Positions 27,574 to 36,458 are shown, counted from the stretch's first letter. The stretch: DNA of 64,000 nucleotides from Labrenzia sp. R4_2 (GCF_017743865.1 NZ_JAGHRJ010000001.1:186001-250000); one strand, 5' to 3'. Notes: generated from the letters alone by a model not told the origin. Program-made: numbers and translations.

Positions 27574-29181
27574 CTAAAGCTTGCGCTGCTCGGACCGCAG
27601 CGCCAGCCATAGGCAATAGCACATGACCAGGACGACCATCGTGAACGGGATGCCCATGGAGACCGCCGCCCCCTGAAGTGCGTTCAGTCCACCGCCCAAA
27701 AGCAGGGCTATGGCCACCAGACCTTCGAGTGTGCACCACCAAACGCGCTGAACAACAGGTGCGTCCAGCTTGCCGCCGGCTGTGATCGTGTCGATCACAA
27801 GGGAACCGGAGTCCGACGAAGTGACAAAGAAGATCACAATGAGAACGAGCGAGATCGGTGCCACGATGCTGTAAAGCGGAAGCTCCTTCAAGAAACCGAA
27901 GAGCGCGCCTTCCGGTGCGTAGCTATCGATGACCGTGGCCCGTACACCTTCTGCACCGCCCGCATTCAGCATGTCGATCGCAGCGCCGCCGAATGTGGAC
28001 ATCCAAAGTGCACAGACCGCAGTCGGGGCGATCAGGGCGCACAGGACAAACTCCCTTACCGTTCGGCCGCGCGAAATACGGGCAATGAACATGCCGACGA
28101 AGGGCGACCAGGCAATCCACCAGGCCCAGTAAAAGGTTGTCCAGCCATGGAAGTAACTGGTGTCTTCACGGCCAAACGGATTGGAGAGCGCGGGAAGAAG
28201 GGTCACGTAGTCGACCATCACGCTGAAGTACCGCGAGAAGGCTGCACCGATCCCGGTCACGATGACGACAAAGAGAAATAGGCCGACGGCCATGATCATG
28301 TTGATTTCAGACAGCCGCTTCACGCCTGCATCCATGCCGAGCAGCACGGACCCGAGCGCGATCAGTGTGATGCCGACGATGATAAGAACGGTAAGCGTTG
28401 GCGACGGTGCAATGCCGAAGACCTCGTTCAAACCGGCTGCAACTTGTTGTGCGCCTAAGCCGAGTGACGTGGTCAGGCCAAACAGCGTCGCGAATACCGC
28501 GAGTGTGTCGATGACATGACCCCAGAACCCCCACACCTTCTCCCCGAGCAGAGGGAAAAACGCTGACCGCAAGGTCAATGGCAGGTTGAGGTTATAGGCG
28601 AAGATTGCCAGCGACAGCCCGACGGCCGCGTAGACGGCCCAACCTTCGAGCCCCCAATGGTGAATTGTGCCGACGATGCCAATGTATTCGTTGCCGGGTT
28701 GGGTGATGTCGATGCCAAGCGGCCGCGCGCCGCCGTTTTCGGAGAAGTTATAATAGACAGGCTCTAGTACCCCGAAGAAAAGCAGGCCAATACCGATGCC
28801 TGCTGCAAACATCATGGCGATCCAGCCCGCATAGGAATAGTCGGGTTTGGCGTCCTTGCCGCCAATCCTGACCTTGCCGACCGGCAGTACGATCAGCGCC
28901 AGGCAGAAAAGGGTGATCGCGTTGACCGACAGCACCAGGAACCAGTCGAACGTGCTCGTCAGCCAAGGGCGTAGCCAACCAAAGAAAGCTGCGGCAGCCT
29001 CCTGATTGGCAAGCGCTGCAATAACGAAGCCCAGGATCAGAATGCCTGAGACGATGAAAACCGGATTGTGGATGTCCAGCCCAAGCGGACGGATATTGTC
29101 TTGTCCCAGTTCGTATTCCGTCTCGAAATCCCAAACCCTTGGGTCTGGATCGAGCATCTTTTTGTGACTTGTGTCCGTCAT
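27574..29181 (-). CDS. BCCT family betaine/choline/carnitine transporter
   Basis: 535-residue secondary transporter with 12 predicted spans. The BCCT signature region WTTFYWAWWIAWSPFVGMFI and GMDAGVKRLSEINM are visible. The start at 29181 (MTDTSHKKMLDPDP) follows AAGGAGGGGGAGAC; the upstream frame lacks a ribosome site. Imports a compatible solute or quaternary amine such as glycine betaine or choline, typical in marine bacteria; no osmosensory C-terminal extension is seen. Confidence 0.93.
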   Translation of the reverse strand: MTDTSHKKMLDPDPRVWDFETEYELGQDNIRPLGLDIHNPVFIVSGILILGFVIAALANQEAAAAFFGWLRPWLTSTFDWFLVLSVNAITLFCLALIVLPVGKVRIGGKDAKPDYSYAGWIAMMFAAGIGIGLLFFGVLEPVYYNFSENGGARPLGIDITQPGNEYIGIVGTIHHWGLEGWAVYAAVGLSLAIFAYNLNLPLTLRSAFFPLLGEKVWGFWGHVIDTLAVFATLFGLTTSLGLGAQQVAAGLNEVFGIAPSPTLTVLIIVGITLIALGSVLLGMDAGVKRLSEINMIMAVGLFLFVVIVTGIGAAFSRYFSVMVDYVTLLPALSNPFGREDTSYFHGWTTFYWAWWIAWSPFVGMFIARISRGRTVREFVLCALIAPTAVCALWMSTFGGAAIDMLNAGGAEGVRATVIDSYAPEGALFGFLKELPLYSIVAPISLVLIVIFFVTSSDSGSLVIDTITAGGKLDAPVVQRVWWCTLEGLVAIALLLGGGLNALQGAAVSMGIPFTMVVLVMCYCLWLALRSEQRKL

Positions 29182-29414
29182 TGTCTCCCCCTCCTTGCTT
29201 ATACTATCGGAGTAGACTGACACGGCAGGCAGGTTCTGTCTAACGCTGCGGCAGAAAAGTGATCATTGTCTGCTTCAAAAAGAGGCAGGTGATCAGTAAT
29301 AGATATTCAAAGGCCCGCCGCGTTCAGAATAAAAACACAAAGTTACTATCACGACATAAAGTCATGTTGCGGCAAGTGCGCGCCTGGTGCGGGGAGTCAA
29401 GGCTTTGAGATCAC

Positions 29415-29488
29415 TGGAGCGGGTGAAGGGAATCGAACCCTCGTCTTAAGCTTGGGAAGCTTCTGCTCTACCATTGAGCTACACCCGC
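29415..29488 (-). tRNA. tRNA-Gly(CCC)
   Basis: On the minus strand a complete cloverleaf: acceptor GCGGGTG/CACCCGC, D-arm GCTC-GAGC, anticodon loop TTCCCAA giving anticodon CCC, T-loop TTCGATT, discriminator T and an encoded CCA end (29415-29417). Reads GGG glycine codons. Confidence 0.95.
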
Positions 29489-29639
29489 TTGAGCCCGTCC
29501 TTAGTGCGCCCAGTCCGGCGAACTGTCAAGCGGTGGAATTGTGTTATCCCGCCCGCTGCCATCTTGCCAAGACCGGCCCGAACCTCCATGTTCCGCGCGG
29601 CGCAGCGCCTTTGGAATATTTCAGGCTCCGGAACAGACT

Positions 29640-30434
29640 ATGCGGGAAAAAATCAAAGCCCTGGTTACCTCACGCACGTGGGAATACTGGATCATCGCGA
29701 TCATCGTCGTGAATGCGGTCACGCTCGGACTGGAAACAAGCCCGTTCGTCATGGACCGGTTCGGGTCGGTTTTGATTGCAATCGACCAGACAATCCTCGG
29801 CATATTCGTGATCGAAATCGCGCTGCGTCTGTTTGCGCATGGCTTACGCTTTTTCAAAGATCCCTGGAGCCTCTTTGATTTTTTCATCGTAGCAATCGCA
29901 TTGTTGCCGTCCAGCGGCACGCTCTCAGTCCTCCGCTCACTCCGTATCCTGCGTGTTCTGCGCCTGATTTCCGTTGTTCCGTCTCTGCGGCGGGTTATTG
30001 GCGGGTTGATTGCCGCCTTGCCGGGCATGGGGTCCATCGTCGTTCTGATGGCGCTGGTGTTCTATGTGTTCGGGGTGATGGCGACCAAACTCTTTGGCGC
30101 ATCGTTTCCCGAATGGTTCGGTGATCTTGGCGCATCGCTCTATACGCTTTTCCAGATCATGACGCTGGAAAGCTGGTCGATGGGGATCGTCCGGCCGGTC
30201 ATGGAAGTCTATCCACTCTCCTGGATCTTCTTCGTGCCGTTCATCCTGTGCACGGCTTTCACGGTTCTGAACCTCTTCATCGGTATCATCGTCTCCGCCA
30301 TGCAGGAGGAGCATGAAGCGGAAGCCGACGCCAACCGCCAGGCGATTCATGATGAAACGGGGCTCATTTTGGAAGAAGTGAAAGCCTTGCGGGCCGAGCT
30401 TAAGGAGATGCGGGAGCAGACGGCAAAATCGTAG
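29640..30434 (+). CDS. NaChBac-type voltage-gated sodium channel
   Basis: 264-residue six-helix single-domain ion channel. S4 voltage sensor with regularly spaced arginines (SVLRSLRILRVLRLIS), pore loop with the bacterial sodium-selectivity sequence TLESWS, S6 FTVLNLFIGIIVSAM, and a C-terminal coiled coil (EEVKALRAELKEMREQ) that assembles the tetramer. The start at 29640 (MREKIKAL) is the first codon of the cytosolic N-terminus; the frame upstream is not channel-like. Acts in the inner membrane. Its end overlaps the convergent nagZ by 35 nt. Confidence 0.9.
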   Translation: MREKIKALVTSRTWEYWIIAIIVVNAVTLGLETSPFVMDRFGSVLIAIDQTILGIFVIEIALRLFAHGLRFFKDPWSLFDFFIVAIALLPSSGTLSVLRSLRILRVLRLISVVPSLRRVIGGLIAALPGMGSIVVLMALVFYVFGVMATKLFGASFPEWFGDLGASLYTLFQIMTLESWSMGIVRPVMEVYPLSWIFFVPFILCTAFTVLNLFIGIIVSAMQEEHEAEADANRQAIHDETGLILEEVKALRAELKEMREQTAKS

Positions 30435-31677
30435 TTGCTGCGGCGTAGAAGAGTGGTGTGTTCTCCGGTCTAGGACCCAGTCTTGCAGACTGCGGATCTG
30501 GCACAACGCCCACCCGAAACCGGTGGAGGCGGTGTTTTAAGGCGGCGACCCGTGCGGCAGCCTGATCAACCTGGGCTTCACTGATCCGGCCATCCGCAAC
30601 GGCGGCTACAATGGCGGCGTTGACCCGGTCACCGAGTTCTGGGTCACCACGGTCAAAACTGGAAAAAAGCACAATATCATTCCCGGCGGCGATCGCTTGC
30701 ACCGCTGCGTCTTCGATCGAAAACCGATCAGAGACTGCATCCATCTCCAGATCGTCCGTGATGATGACGACATCCTTGCCGGCGAGGGTTCTGGCCTCCG
30801 CGATCCCCTTTTTCGAAAGAGAGGCTGGTGTTTCAGGTGTGTCGGAAAAGCGCGGGTGAACCAGATGGCCCATCATCACGATGTCCACCCGGTCCTGCTG
30901 CCTGAGCGCGCGATAAGGCTCCAGTTCAAGCTCGCGCCAGGACTGGCTGATCACCGGCAAACTGGTGTGGCTGTCCGTCGTTGAAGATCCGTGTCCTGGA
31001 AAGTGCTTCAGCGCTGTTGCAATTCCGGCGGCCTGATGAGCGGCGATAAAACCTGCAGCACAATTGGTAACGGTGGCCGGGTCAGCGGAAAAACTCCGCT
31101 TTTTCTTGCCGATAATCGGATTGTCCGGGTTGAGGTCCACATCAACGACGGGGCCGAAGTTGACGTTGATGTTGTAGGCGCCAAGTTGGGCGGCCCGGCG
31201 GGCATAATAAGCGCGGACCTTGCGAGGTGCACAATTGTCTGTGGCGGTTGGAAGGTTCTTCGCCGCGCTCCAGGTCATGGGATCGCCAAGAGGGGCGAGA
31301 CGCTGCACCTGGCCGCCTTCCTGATCAACTGCGATAAAGATAGAAGACACGGAACCTTGATCGGCAAGGTGGCGGGTCAAGGTGGTCAGCTGGTCGGGTG
31401 TTTGAATGTTGCGGCCAAGCAGCATAACGCCGCCGATGCGGCCACTTTCAAGTTGGCCGCTGACAGCCATGACACCCGGATCCAATGGGCTGGTGCCGCT
31501 AAACCCAACCATGATCAGTTGACCGACTTTCCGCTCCAAAGGGCTGGCTTCTGGCCCACCGGAAATGTGCCGGTTAGGTCCGGCTTGAAAGAGGGTAATC
31601 CACAGTGCAGCAAGGAGAAAAGGGACGAATAGCAGCATGGCAGTCAAGGCCAGAGATCGTTTCGTCGCTGAAAACAA
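30400..31677 (-). CDS. nagZ: Beta-N-acetylhexosaminidase, GH3 family
   Basis: 425-residue glycoside hydrolase family 3 protein. Signature ALKHFPGHGSSTTDSHTSLP carries the NagZ-type catalytic His/Asp loop, and VIITDDLEMDAVS carries the nucleophile Asp. Residues 8-28 form an N-terminal membrane or signal segment, unlike cytosolic NagZ of E. coli, so this copy may act in the periplasm or be membrane-bound. Releases GlcNAc from muropeptides. Symbol based on family. Confidence 0.88.
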   Translation of the reverse strand: MFSATKRSLALTAMLLFVPFLLAALWITLFQAGPNRHISGGPEASPLERKVGQLIMVGFSGTSPLDPGVMAVSGQLESGRIGGVMLLGRNIQTPDQLTTLTRHLADQGSVSSIFIAVDQEGGQVQRLAPLGDPMTWSAAKNLPTATDNCAPRKVRAYYARRAAQLGAYNINVNFGPVVDVDLNPDNPIIGKKKRSFSADPATVTNCAAGFIAAHQAAGIATALKHFPGHGSSTTDSHTSLPVISQSWRELELEPYRALRQQDRVDIVMMGHLVHPRFSDTPETPASLSKKGIAEARTLAGKDVVIITDDLEMDAVSDRFSIEDAAVQAIAAGNDIVLFSSFDRGDPELGDRVNAAIVAAVADGRISEAQVDQAAARVAALKHRLHRFRVGVVPDPQSARLGPRPENTPLFYAAATTILPSAPASP

Positions 31678-31814
31678 GCCCTTTACTCCACTCCAGAAAA
31701 CGGATGCTGATCCTCTGTTCTTGCCAAGGTAGCGCCGCGCGCGTGAGAAAGCGATCTTATCGATCGTCTGGCGATAACGATCGTGGCAGCAGACCGCGGC
31801 TTGGGCTTGGAGTT

Positions 31815-32381
31815 CTAACCGTCCGCGGTGCCGTCAAGGGCATCCAGGAGATCCTCCGGCCCTTCAACGATCAGGACCACTCCGGTTTCCGTGTAGTTGC
31901 GCGAGACCACGTCCAGTCCGAGGCCGGTGATTTTTCGTTCCAACTCCGAACTCAATGCAAAGTCTGCGCTGAACTTTTTTCGGGAGAGTTTTTGAAACGG
32001 CACCAAATCGGCATTTGCAATTGCGTCTTGGGCAGCGCCTGAATAGGCGCGGGCAAGGCCTCCGCCGCCCAGCTTCGTACCGCCGAAATACCTTACGATC
32101 AGCACCGCACAATTGATCAGGTCTGCGCCCTGCAGGACGCGCAAGGTCGGCATGCCGGACGTGCCGGCTGGTTCGCCATCGTCCTTTCCGCTCTCTTCTA
32201 CCCGGTCATCCTCCAAAAGCCGCCGGTGCGCGGTTACGATATGATTGGCTTTGCGGTGCTCCTTGCGCAGCTCCTCCAACCGGACTTCGAACTGCTCAAT
32301 GGGCACCAAAAAGGCCAGGAACCGGGACTTCCGGTCTTCCAGAAAGCCTTCGTATTCGCGGGTGATGGTCTTCAAGGGCAT
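31815..32381 (-). CDS. YigZ/IMPACT family protein
   Basis: 188-residue protein with the UPF0029/IMPACT domain: KANHIVTAHRRL, DDGEPAGTSGMPTLRVLQG and LIVRYFGGTKLGGGGLARAY are the hallmarks, then a C-terminal DUF1949-like ferredoxin fold. Molecular role is not settled (translation-linked in eukaryotic relatives). dcd lies 7 nt upstream in the same direction, so the two are probably co-transcribed. Confidence 0.92.
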   Translation of the reverse strand: MPLKTITREYEGFLEDRKSRFLAFLVPIEQFEVRLEELRKEHRKANHIVTAHRRLLEDDRVEESGKDDGEPAGTSGMPTLRVLQGADLINCAVLIVRYFGGTKLGGGGLARAYSGAAQDAIANADLVPFQKLSRKKFSADFALSSELERKITGLGLDVVSRNYTETGVVLIVEGPEDLLDALDGTADG

Positions 32382-32388
32382 TCCGGGT

Positions 32389-33525
32389 TCAAGCGGATGC
32401 CTTGAAATGCTTGGAGAGCTTCAAGGCCTGGCCCTGATAGTTGGACCCGATGCCCTCACCGTAGAGTGTGGCCGGGCGTTCGGCCATATGCTCGTAGACA
32501 AGGCGGCCGATAGTCTGGCCATGTTCGACGATGAAGGGCACGTCGTGCGACCGGACTTCCAGAACCGCGCGTGAGCCAACACCGCCAGCGCCTGCATGGC
32601 CGAAGCCGGGATCGAAGAAACCGGCATAATGCACCCGGAATTCACCGACCAGTGGATCGAAGGGCACCATTTCTGCGGCATAGTCTGGCGGGACGTGAAC
32701 GGCTTCCTGGCTGACGAGTATATAGAAAGCGTCCGGATCAAGGATCAGTTCAGCATTCTGACGGCGATAGATCGGTTCCCAGAAATCAAGCGGGTCTTGC
32801 GCGCCAACCAGATCAACATCAATCAGCCCTGAATGATGCTTGGCGCGGTAACCGATCAGGCTGCCCGGGCCATCGCCTTCGAGATCAATGGACAGCTGGA
32901 CACCGCCGCCGATCCGTTCATTGCCGCCGCTCATCAGGGTTTCTGATTTGTGGATGCCTTCAAGATCAGCGTCCGGTATCAGCGATTGCCCCCGCCGGAA
33001 GCGAATCTGACTGAGGCGGGAACCCGAACGCACCAGGATCGGGAACGTGAGCGGCGAAATCTCGGCATAGAGCGGGCCGGTATAGCCGGCTGGAATGGTG
33101 TCGAATGCCTGGCCATTGTCCGTAATCACGCGGGTGAACACATCAAGACGCCCGGTGGAGCTTTTTGGATTGGCCGTTGCCGAAATGTCGGGCCGCAGCG
33201 CCAGGTTTTCCTGCAAGGGAACAATGTAGACGCACCCGGTTTCTAGAACGGCCCCGTCCTGAAGATCGATGGTATGAAGCTTCAGCTGCTCCAAGCGGTC
33301 CGCCACCTTGATGTCCGGACCGGGCAGAAAACTTGCGCGCACCCGGTAAGCAACGGTTCCAAGGCGCAGATCGAGGCTCGCAGGCTGAATTTGACCTTTG
33401 ACAGGGGGCTGCGCGGCGGAAATCTCCTGCGCTGCGAACATCGCCTGAATGACCCGCTCGGGCAAAATTCCGCTCGCTGCGATCAATGCGCTGCCTGTGG
33501 TGCTTTGGTCCGCTGATACGTTCAT
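32389..33525 (-). CDS. dcd: 2'-deoxycytidine 5'-triphosphate deaminase (double-length form)
   Basis: 378-residue alphaproteobacterial dCTP-deaminase-like protein, twice the length of the about 190-residue Dcd. Both halves show dUTPase/Dcd-like segments: GQIQPASLDLRLG and GYTGPLYAEISPLTFPILVR in the N-half; HYAGFFDPGFGHAGAGGVGS and VPFIVEHGQTIGRLVYE in the C-half. Makes dUMP/dUTP precursor for thymidylate. The start at 33525 (MNVSADQSTTG) follows GCAGGA; 19 more in-frame codons upstream lack a ribosome site. Confidence 0.88.
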   Translation of the reverse strand: MNVSADQSTTGSALIAASGILPERVIQAMFAAQEISAAQPPVKGQIQPASLDLRLGTVAYRVRASFLPGPDIKVADRLEQLKLHTIDLQDGAVLETGCVYIVPLQENLALRPDISATANPKSSTGRLDVFTRVITDNGQAFDTIPAGYTGPLYAEISPLTFPILVRSGSRLSQIRFRRGQSLIPDADLEGIHKSETLMSGGNERIGGGVQLSIDLEGDGPGSLIGYRAKHHSGLIDVDLVGAQDPLDFWEPIYRRQNAELILDPDAFYILVSQEAVHVPPDYAAEMVPFDPLVGEFRVHYAGFFDPGFGHAGAGGVGSRAVLEVRSHDVPFIVEHGQTIGRLVYEHMAERPATLYGEGIGSNYQGQALKLSKHFKASA

Positions 33526-33660
33526 CAATTCATCCTGCAATCGTCGTCTAACGTCCTTAACGGATGCGGCTGGCCCCGCCAACTCTCTTTCTGGCCAATC
33601 TCAGGAAAAGGGGGAGGTAGATTGACCGAAAGCCCATTTTCGCTTAAGTGAGAGCCACCT

Positions 33661-33715
33661 CGTGGTGATTTGGGCCGGCCGGCTTGCAGCCACGTTAAAC
33701 AAGTCGCTAAAAAGG
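33661..33715 (+). promoter_or_regulatory. SAM-II riboswitch aptamer
   Basis: Matches the SAM-II (metA motif) consensus found upstream of alphaproteobacterial methionine genes: P1 CGTGG (33661-33665) with CCACG (33690-33694), conserved TGATTT and TTGCAG in the loop, then TTAAA-AAG-GCTAAAAAGG at the 3' side forming the pseudoknot. Lies 60 nt before metZ and should turn it off when S-adenosylmethionine is high. Confidence 0.92.
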
Positions 33716-33725
33716 CCGGAGGTGC

Positions 33726-33754
33726 AAACCCCGGTCTTGAGGCTGGGGTTTTTT
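33726..33754 (+). terminator. Riboswitch expression-platform terminator
   Basis: AAACCCC (33726-33732) pairs with GGGGTTT (33745-33751), followed by a T-run to 33754, between the SAM-II aptamer and the metZ ribosome site. A competing hairpin (33716-33734) can form with its 5' arm. Confidence 0.85.
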
Positions 33755-33774
33755 CGTTTGGAGCGAACATCGAC

Positions 33775-34974
33775 ATGACTGACACCAAGAACACCGCCGG
33801 AACCAACTGGCGCCCTGCAACCGCACTCGTTCATGGCGGCACCACCCGCTCACCTTTCGGCGAGACGTCCGAGGCGATGTTCCTGACACAGGGTTTTGTG
33901 TACGACAGCGCGGAAGCAGCCGAAGCGCGGTTCAATGGCGAAGATCCGGGGTTTGTCTATTCGAGGTATGCCAACCCAACCGTTGCGATGTTCGAAGACC
34001 GTATCAAGATGCTGGAAGGCGCGGAAGCTGCGCGGGCAACCGCCAGCGGCATGGCCGCAGTCAATCTTGCCCTGATGGCGTCGGTCAAGGCAGGGGATCA
34101 TGTGGTTGCTGCGAAGGCCCTTTTCGGCTCGTGCCGCTACATCTGCGAGACCCTGCTGCCGCGTTTTGGTGTTGAGAGCACGCTGGTTGATGGGACGGAC
34201 ATCGAGCAGTGGAAAGCGGCCGTCAAGCCGAATACCAAGGCGCTATTTCTGGAAAGCCCAACCAATCCGACCCTGGAAGTCATCGATATTGCCGCGGTCG
34301 CGGAAATTGCAAAGTCGGTAGGTGCGCGCCTGATCGTCGACAACGTGTTCGCAACGCCGATGTACCAGTCTCCTCTGAGCCTGGGCGCGGATGTGGTGAT
34401 ATACTCTGCCACCAAGCATATTGACGGGCAGGGGCGCTGTCTCGGCGGTGTTGTTTTGTCCGATGAAGAATGGATCACCGAAGAGGTGATGCCGTTTGTC
34501 AAGCACACCGGCCCGCACATGAGCCCGTTCAGTGCCTGGGTGCTCTTGAAGGGGCTTGAGACCTTGCCGCTGCGCGTGGCGCAGCAGACGAACAGTGCCG
34601 GACAGATTGCGGACTTCCTGGCAGGTCAGTCCAAGGTGAAACGCTTGATTTACCCGGGGCGGGACGATCACCCGCAAGCCGAGATCGCCAAGCGTCAGAT
34701 GCGCGGTGGTTCGACGATGGTGGCGCTTGAAATAGAGGGCGGCAAGGAGGCTGCGTTCCGGTTTGTGAATGCGCTGGACCTGATCCGGATCTCCAACAAC
34801 CTCGGTGATGCCAAAAGCCTGATCACCCACCCGGCAACGACCACCCACCAGTCGATCGGTGAGGAAGCCCGCGCCGAGCTCGGCATTACCGACGGCATCC
34901 TGCGCCTTTCTGTTGGTCTGGAAGACCCGCAGGATCTTCTTGAGGACGTCGGAAAGGCATTGGCGGCGATATAG
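33775..34974 (+). CDS. metZ: O-succinylhomoserine sulfhydrylase
   Basis: 399-residue PLP enzyme of the Cys/Met metabolism family, which makes homocysteine from O-succinylhomoserine and sulfide. PLP lysine at 214 in YSATKHIDGQGRCLGG; VYSRYANPTVAMFEDR and LESPTNPTLEVIDI are further family marks. The start at 33775 follows GGAGCGA; the open frame upstream is the riboswitch. Controlled by the SAM-II riboswitch and terminator just upstream. Confidence 0.94.
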   Translation: MTDTKNTAGTNWRPATALVHGGTTRSPFGETSEAMFLTQGFVYDSAEAAEARFNGEDPGFVYSRYANPTVAMFEDRIKMLEGAEAARATASGMAAVNLALMASVKAGDHVVAAKALFGSCRYICETLLPRFGVESTLVDGTDIEQWKAAVKPNTKALFLESPTNPTLEVIDIAAVAEIAKSVGARLIVDNVFATPMYQSPLSLGADVVIYSATKHIDGQGRCLGGVVLSDEEWITEEVMPFVKHTGPHMSPFSAWVLLKGLETLPLRVAQQTNSAGQIADFLAGQSKVKRLIYPGRDDHPQAEIAKRQMRGGSTMVALEIEGGKEAAFRFVNALDLIRISNNLGDAKSLITHPATTTHQSIGEEARAELGITDGILRLSVGLEDPQDLLEDVGKALAAI

Positions 34975-34993
34975 TCTGCCAGTTCAACTATTA

Positions 34994-35347
34994 TCAGGCT
35001 CCCGGATAAGGACTGGCCATTTTGAGCCAGGTGACTTGCATCTCTCCGTCAATAAGCTCCTGATGGCCTGCAAGGAATTGTTGAATGTACGGCATCTGGA
35101 GGTGTTCCTTTAGGTCTGCCAGAGACGCCCAGGCTTCATAGAAGACAAAGAGATCCGGGTCGGCCCGGTCGCGATGCACGTGATATTGAAGAGCGCCTGT
35201 CTCTTCCCGTGTCGGGGCGACGAGCGCGACAAGTGCCTGTTCCAGTTCTTCAGCAGAACCGGGCCGTGCGCGAGCTTGACCGACCAGCGCATAAGGACCG
35301 GTTTCATCGATGTCGGGGTGCGGAAGCGCGAAGTCAGGGTTGGACAT
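34994..35347 (-). CDS. Antibiotic biosynthesis monooxygenase (ABM/YgiN-like) domain protein
   Basis: 117-residue ferredoxin-like ABM fold: YALVGQARARPGSAEELEQA, the ETGALQYHVHRDRADPDLFVFYEAW core with the conserved His, and HLQMPYIQQFL. Probably a quinol or electrophile-handling monooxygenase. The ATG at 35347 has TAAGGAGATCTCC before it. Divergent from an ArsR-type gene, with two inverted repeats between them. Confidence 0.88.
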   Translation of the reverse strand: MSNPDFALPHPDIDETGPYALVGQARARPGSAEELEQALVALVAPTREETGALQYHVHRDRADPDLFVFYEAWASLADLKEHLQMPYIQQFLAGHQELIDGEMQVTWLKMASPYPGA

Positions 35348-35358
35348 GGAGATCTCCT

Positions 35359-35414
35359 TAGGTATGATGCATTTCGTACCTAGGTGAATAAAAGGTAAGA
35401 TGCAAGCCTTACCT
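35359..35414. promoter_or_regulatory. Two inverted-repeat operators between ABM and ArsR genes
   Basis: TAGGTA-N12-TACCTA at 35359-35382 and AGGTAAG-N8-CTTACCT at 35393-35414. Both share the half-site AGGTA and a central GATGCA-like core. Likely binding sites of the divergent ArsR-type regulator, controlling itself and the monooxygenase. Confidence 0.75.
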
Positions 35415-35438
35415 ATCGAGTGGTGCATGAGGGATGAG

Positions 35439-35756
35439 ATGGGAGAGAAGGACGACAATCTGGAGCCGGTCGACCTGGACTTGGGAAAGGTCCTCACCGC
35501 CTTGGCAGATCCACATCGGCGCCGCGTGATCCGGGAATTGGCCCAGGCGGACACGGGCACGGAGCGGACCTGTGCCTCCTTCCAGCTTCCAGTCAGCAAG
35601 GCCACAGTGACGCACCATTTCCGGGTGTTGCGAGAAGCGGGCTTGATCCGGCAAGTCGATCGGGGCAATTCCAGAGCCGCCGCATTGCGCAGGGAGGAGA
35701 TCGATACTCGTTTTCCCGGATTGTTGCCGCTGATTGCTGAAGAGATCAGCCCCTGA
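35439..35756 (+). CDS. ArsR-family transcriptional regulator
   Basis: 105-residue winged-helix protein: VLTALADPHRRRVIRELAQA and LPVSKATVTHHFRVLREAGL (helix-turn-helix), then the wing IRQVDRGNSRAAALR. No metal-binding ELCVCDL motif, so not an arsenic sensor. ATG 35439 is preferred because GAGGG lies 5 nt before it; ATG 35427 and 35400 are also in frame, but 35400 lies inside the second inverted repeat. Confidence 0.85.
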   Translation: MGEKDDNLEPVDLDLGKVLTALADPHRRRVIRELAQADTGTERTCASFQLPVSKATVTHHFRVLREAGLIRQVDRGNSRAAALRREEIDTRFPGLLPLIAEEISP

Positions 35757-35765
35757 CATCCTGAT

Positions 35766-36377
35766 CTAACGCGTCGTTGCCAGAATTCCGGCTGCCGTCA
35801 GCAAGGTGCCGCCCGCGGTCCGGTTCAGAAGTCTTGGATGTTGTCTCAGGAAACCGAGACACTGTTTGGCACCGGCCGCATAAAGCATCACAAACGCAAA
35901 ATCGAGTGCGGCCATGGTTGGGCACATGATCGACAACTGGGGCAGGACCGGCGCCGTCGGATCTATGAATTGCGGAAAGAAGGCGGTGAAAAAGATCAGT
36001 GCCTTCGGGTTGCCAAACGCAACCGCAAAGCCGCTCGCATAAAGCCGCGTTGGGTAGGACGACCGATCTGGTGTTGCTGCGTCAGGTAGAGTTGTTGCTG
36101 ACCGCCACATTTTGACGGCCATAAAGATCAGCACACCGACACCGGCCCATTTGATGGCCTGAAACGCTACTGCCGAGTTGGCGATGATGATGCCCAGGCC
36201 TGCTGCGACCAGCAGCATCTGGATCATGTTGGCGGAGATATCTCCGAGGGCAGTATAGAGCGTGCGTTTCGTCCCGAACTGCAAGGCATGAACCATACCC
36301 AATAGGATGCTAGGACCAGGTGTCATGGTCAGGATGAGAGAGGCGGCGACGAAGGCGAGCCAGGTTTCCAGGGGCAT
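35766..36377 (-). CDS. LysE/RhtB family amino-acid exporter
   Basis: 203-residue membrane protein with about six spans; LysE motif LTMTPGPSILLGMVHALQFG and the NPKALIFFTAFFPQFI segment are family hallmarks. Exports an amino acid or related compound. Divergent from a LysR-type regulator, the usual partner arrangement. Confidence 0.92.
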   Translation of the reverse strand: MPLETWLAFVAASLILTMTPGPSILLGMVHALQFGTKRTLYTALGDISANMIQMLLVAAGLGIIIANSAVAFQAIKWAGVGVLIFMAVKMWRSATTLPDAATPDRSSYPTRLYASGFAVAFGNPKALIFFTAFFPQFIDPTAPVLPQLSIMCPTMAALDFAFVMLYAAGAKQCLGFLRQHPRLLNRTAGGTLLTAAGILATTR

Positions 36378-36439
36378 GATGTTGTCCAGACAGTAATTGT
36401 GCTGGAAGGCCGAATAGAGGTATATATCGGTATAAGAAA

Positions 36440-36454
36440 ATAACTTGAGATTAT
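36440..36454. promoter_or_regulatory. LysR-type box between exporter and LysR gene
   Basis: ATAA-N7-TTAT dyad containing a T-N11-A motif, 5 nt before the LysR start and inside an AT-rich 81-nt divergent spacer. Candidate regulator binding site. Confidence 0.5.
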
Positions 36455-36458
36455 ATTT

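Noticed and set aside
35400-35402. ATG 35400 as start of the ArsR gene
   Set aside because: It falls in the centre of the second operator repeat and adds residues not typical of the family; ATG 35439 with GAGGG is preferred, though not proven.
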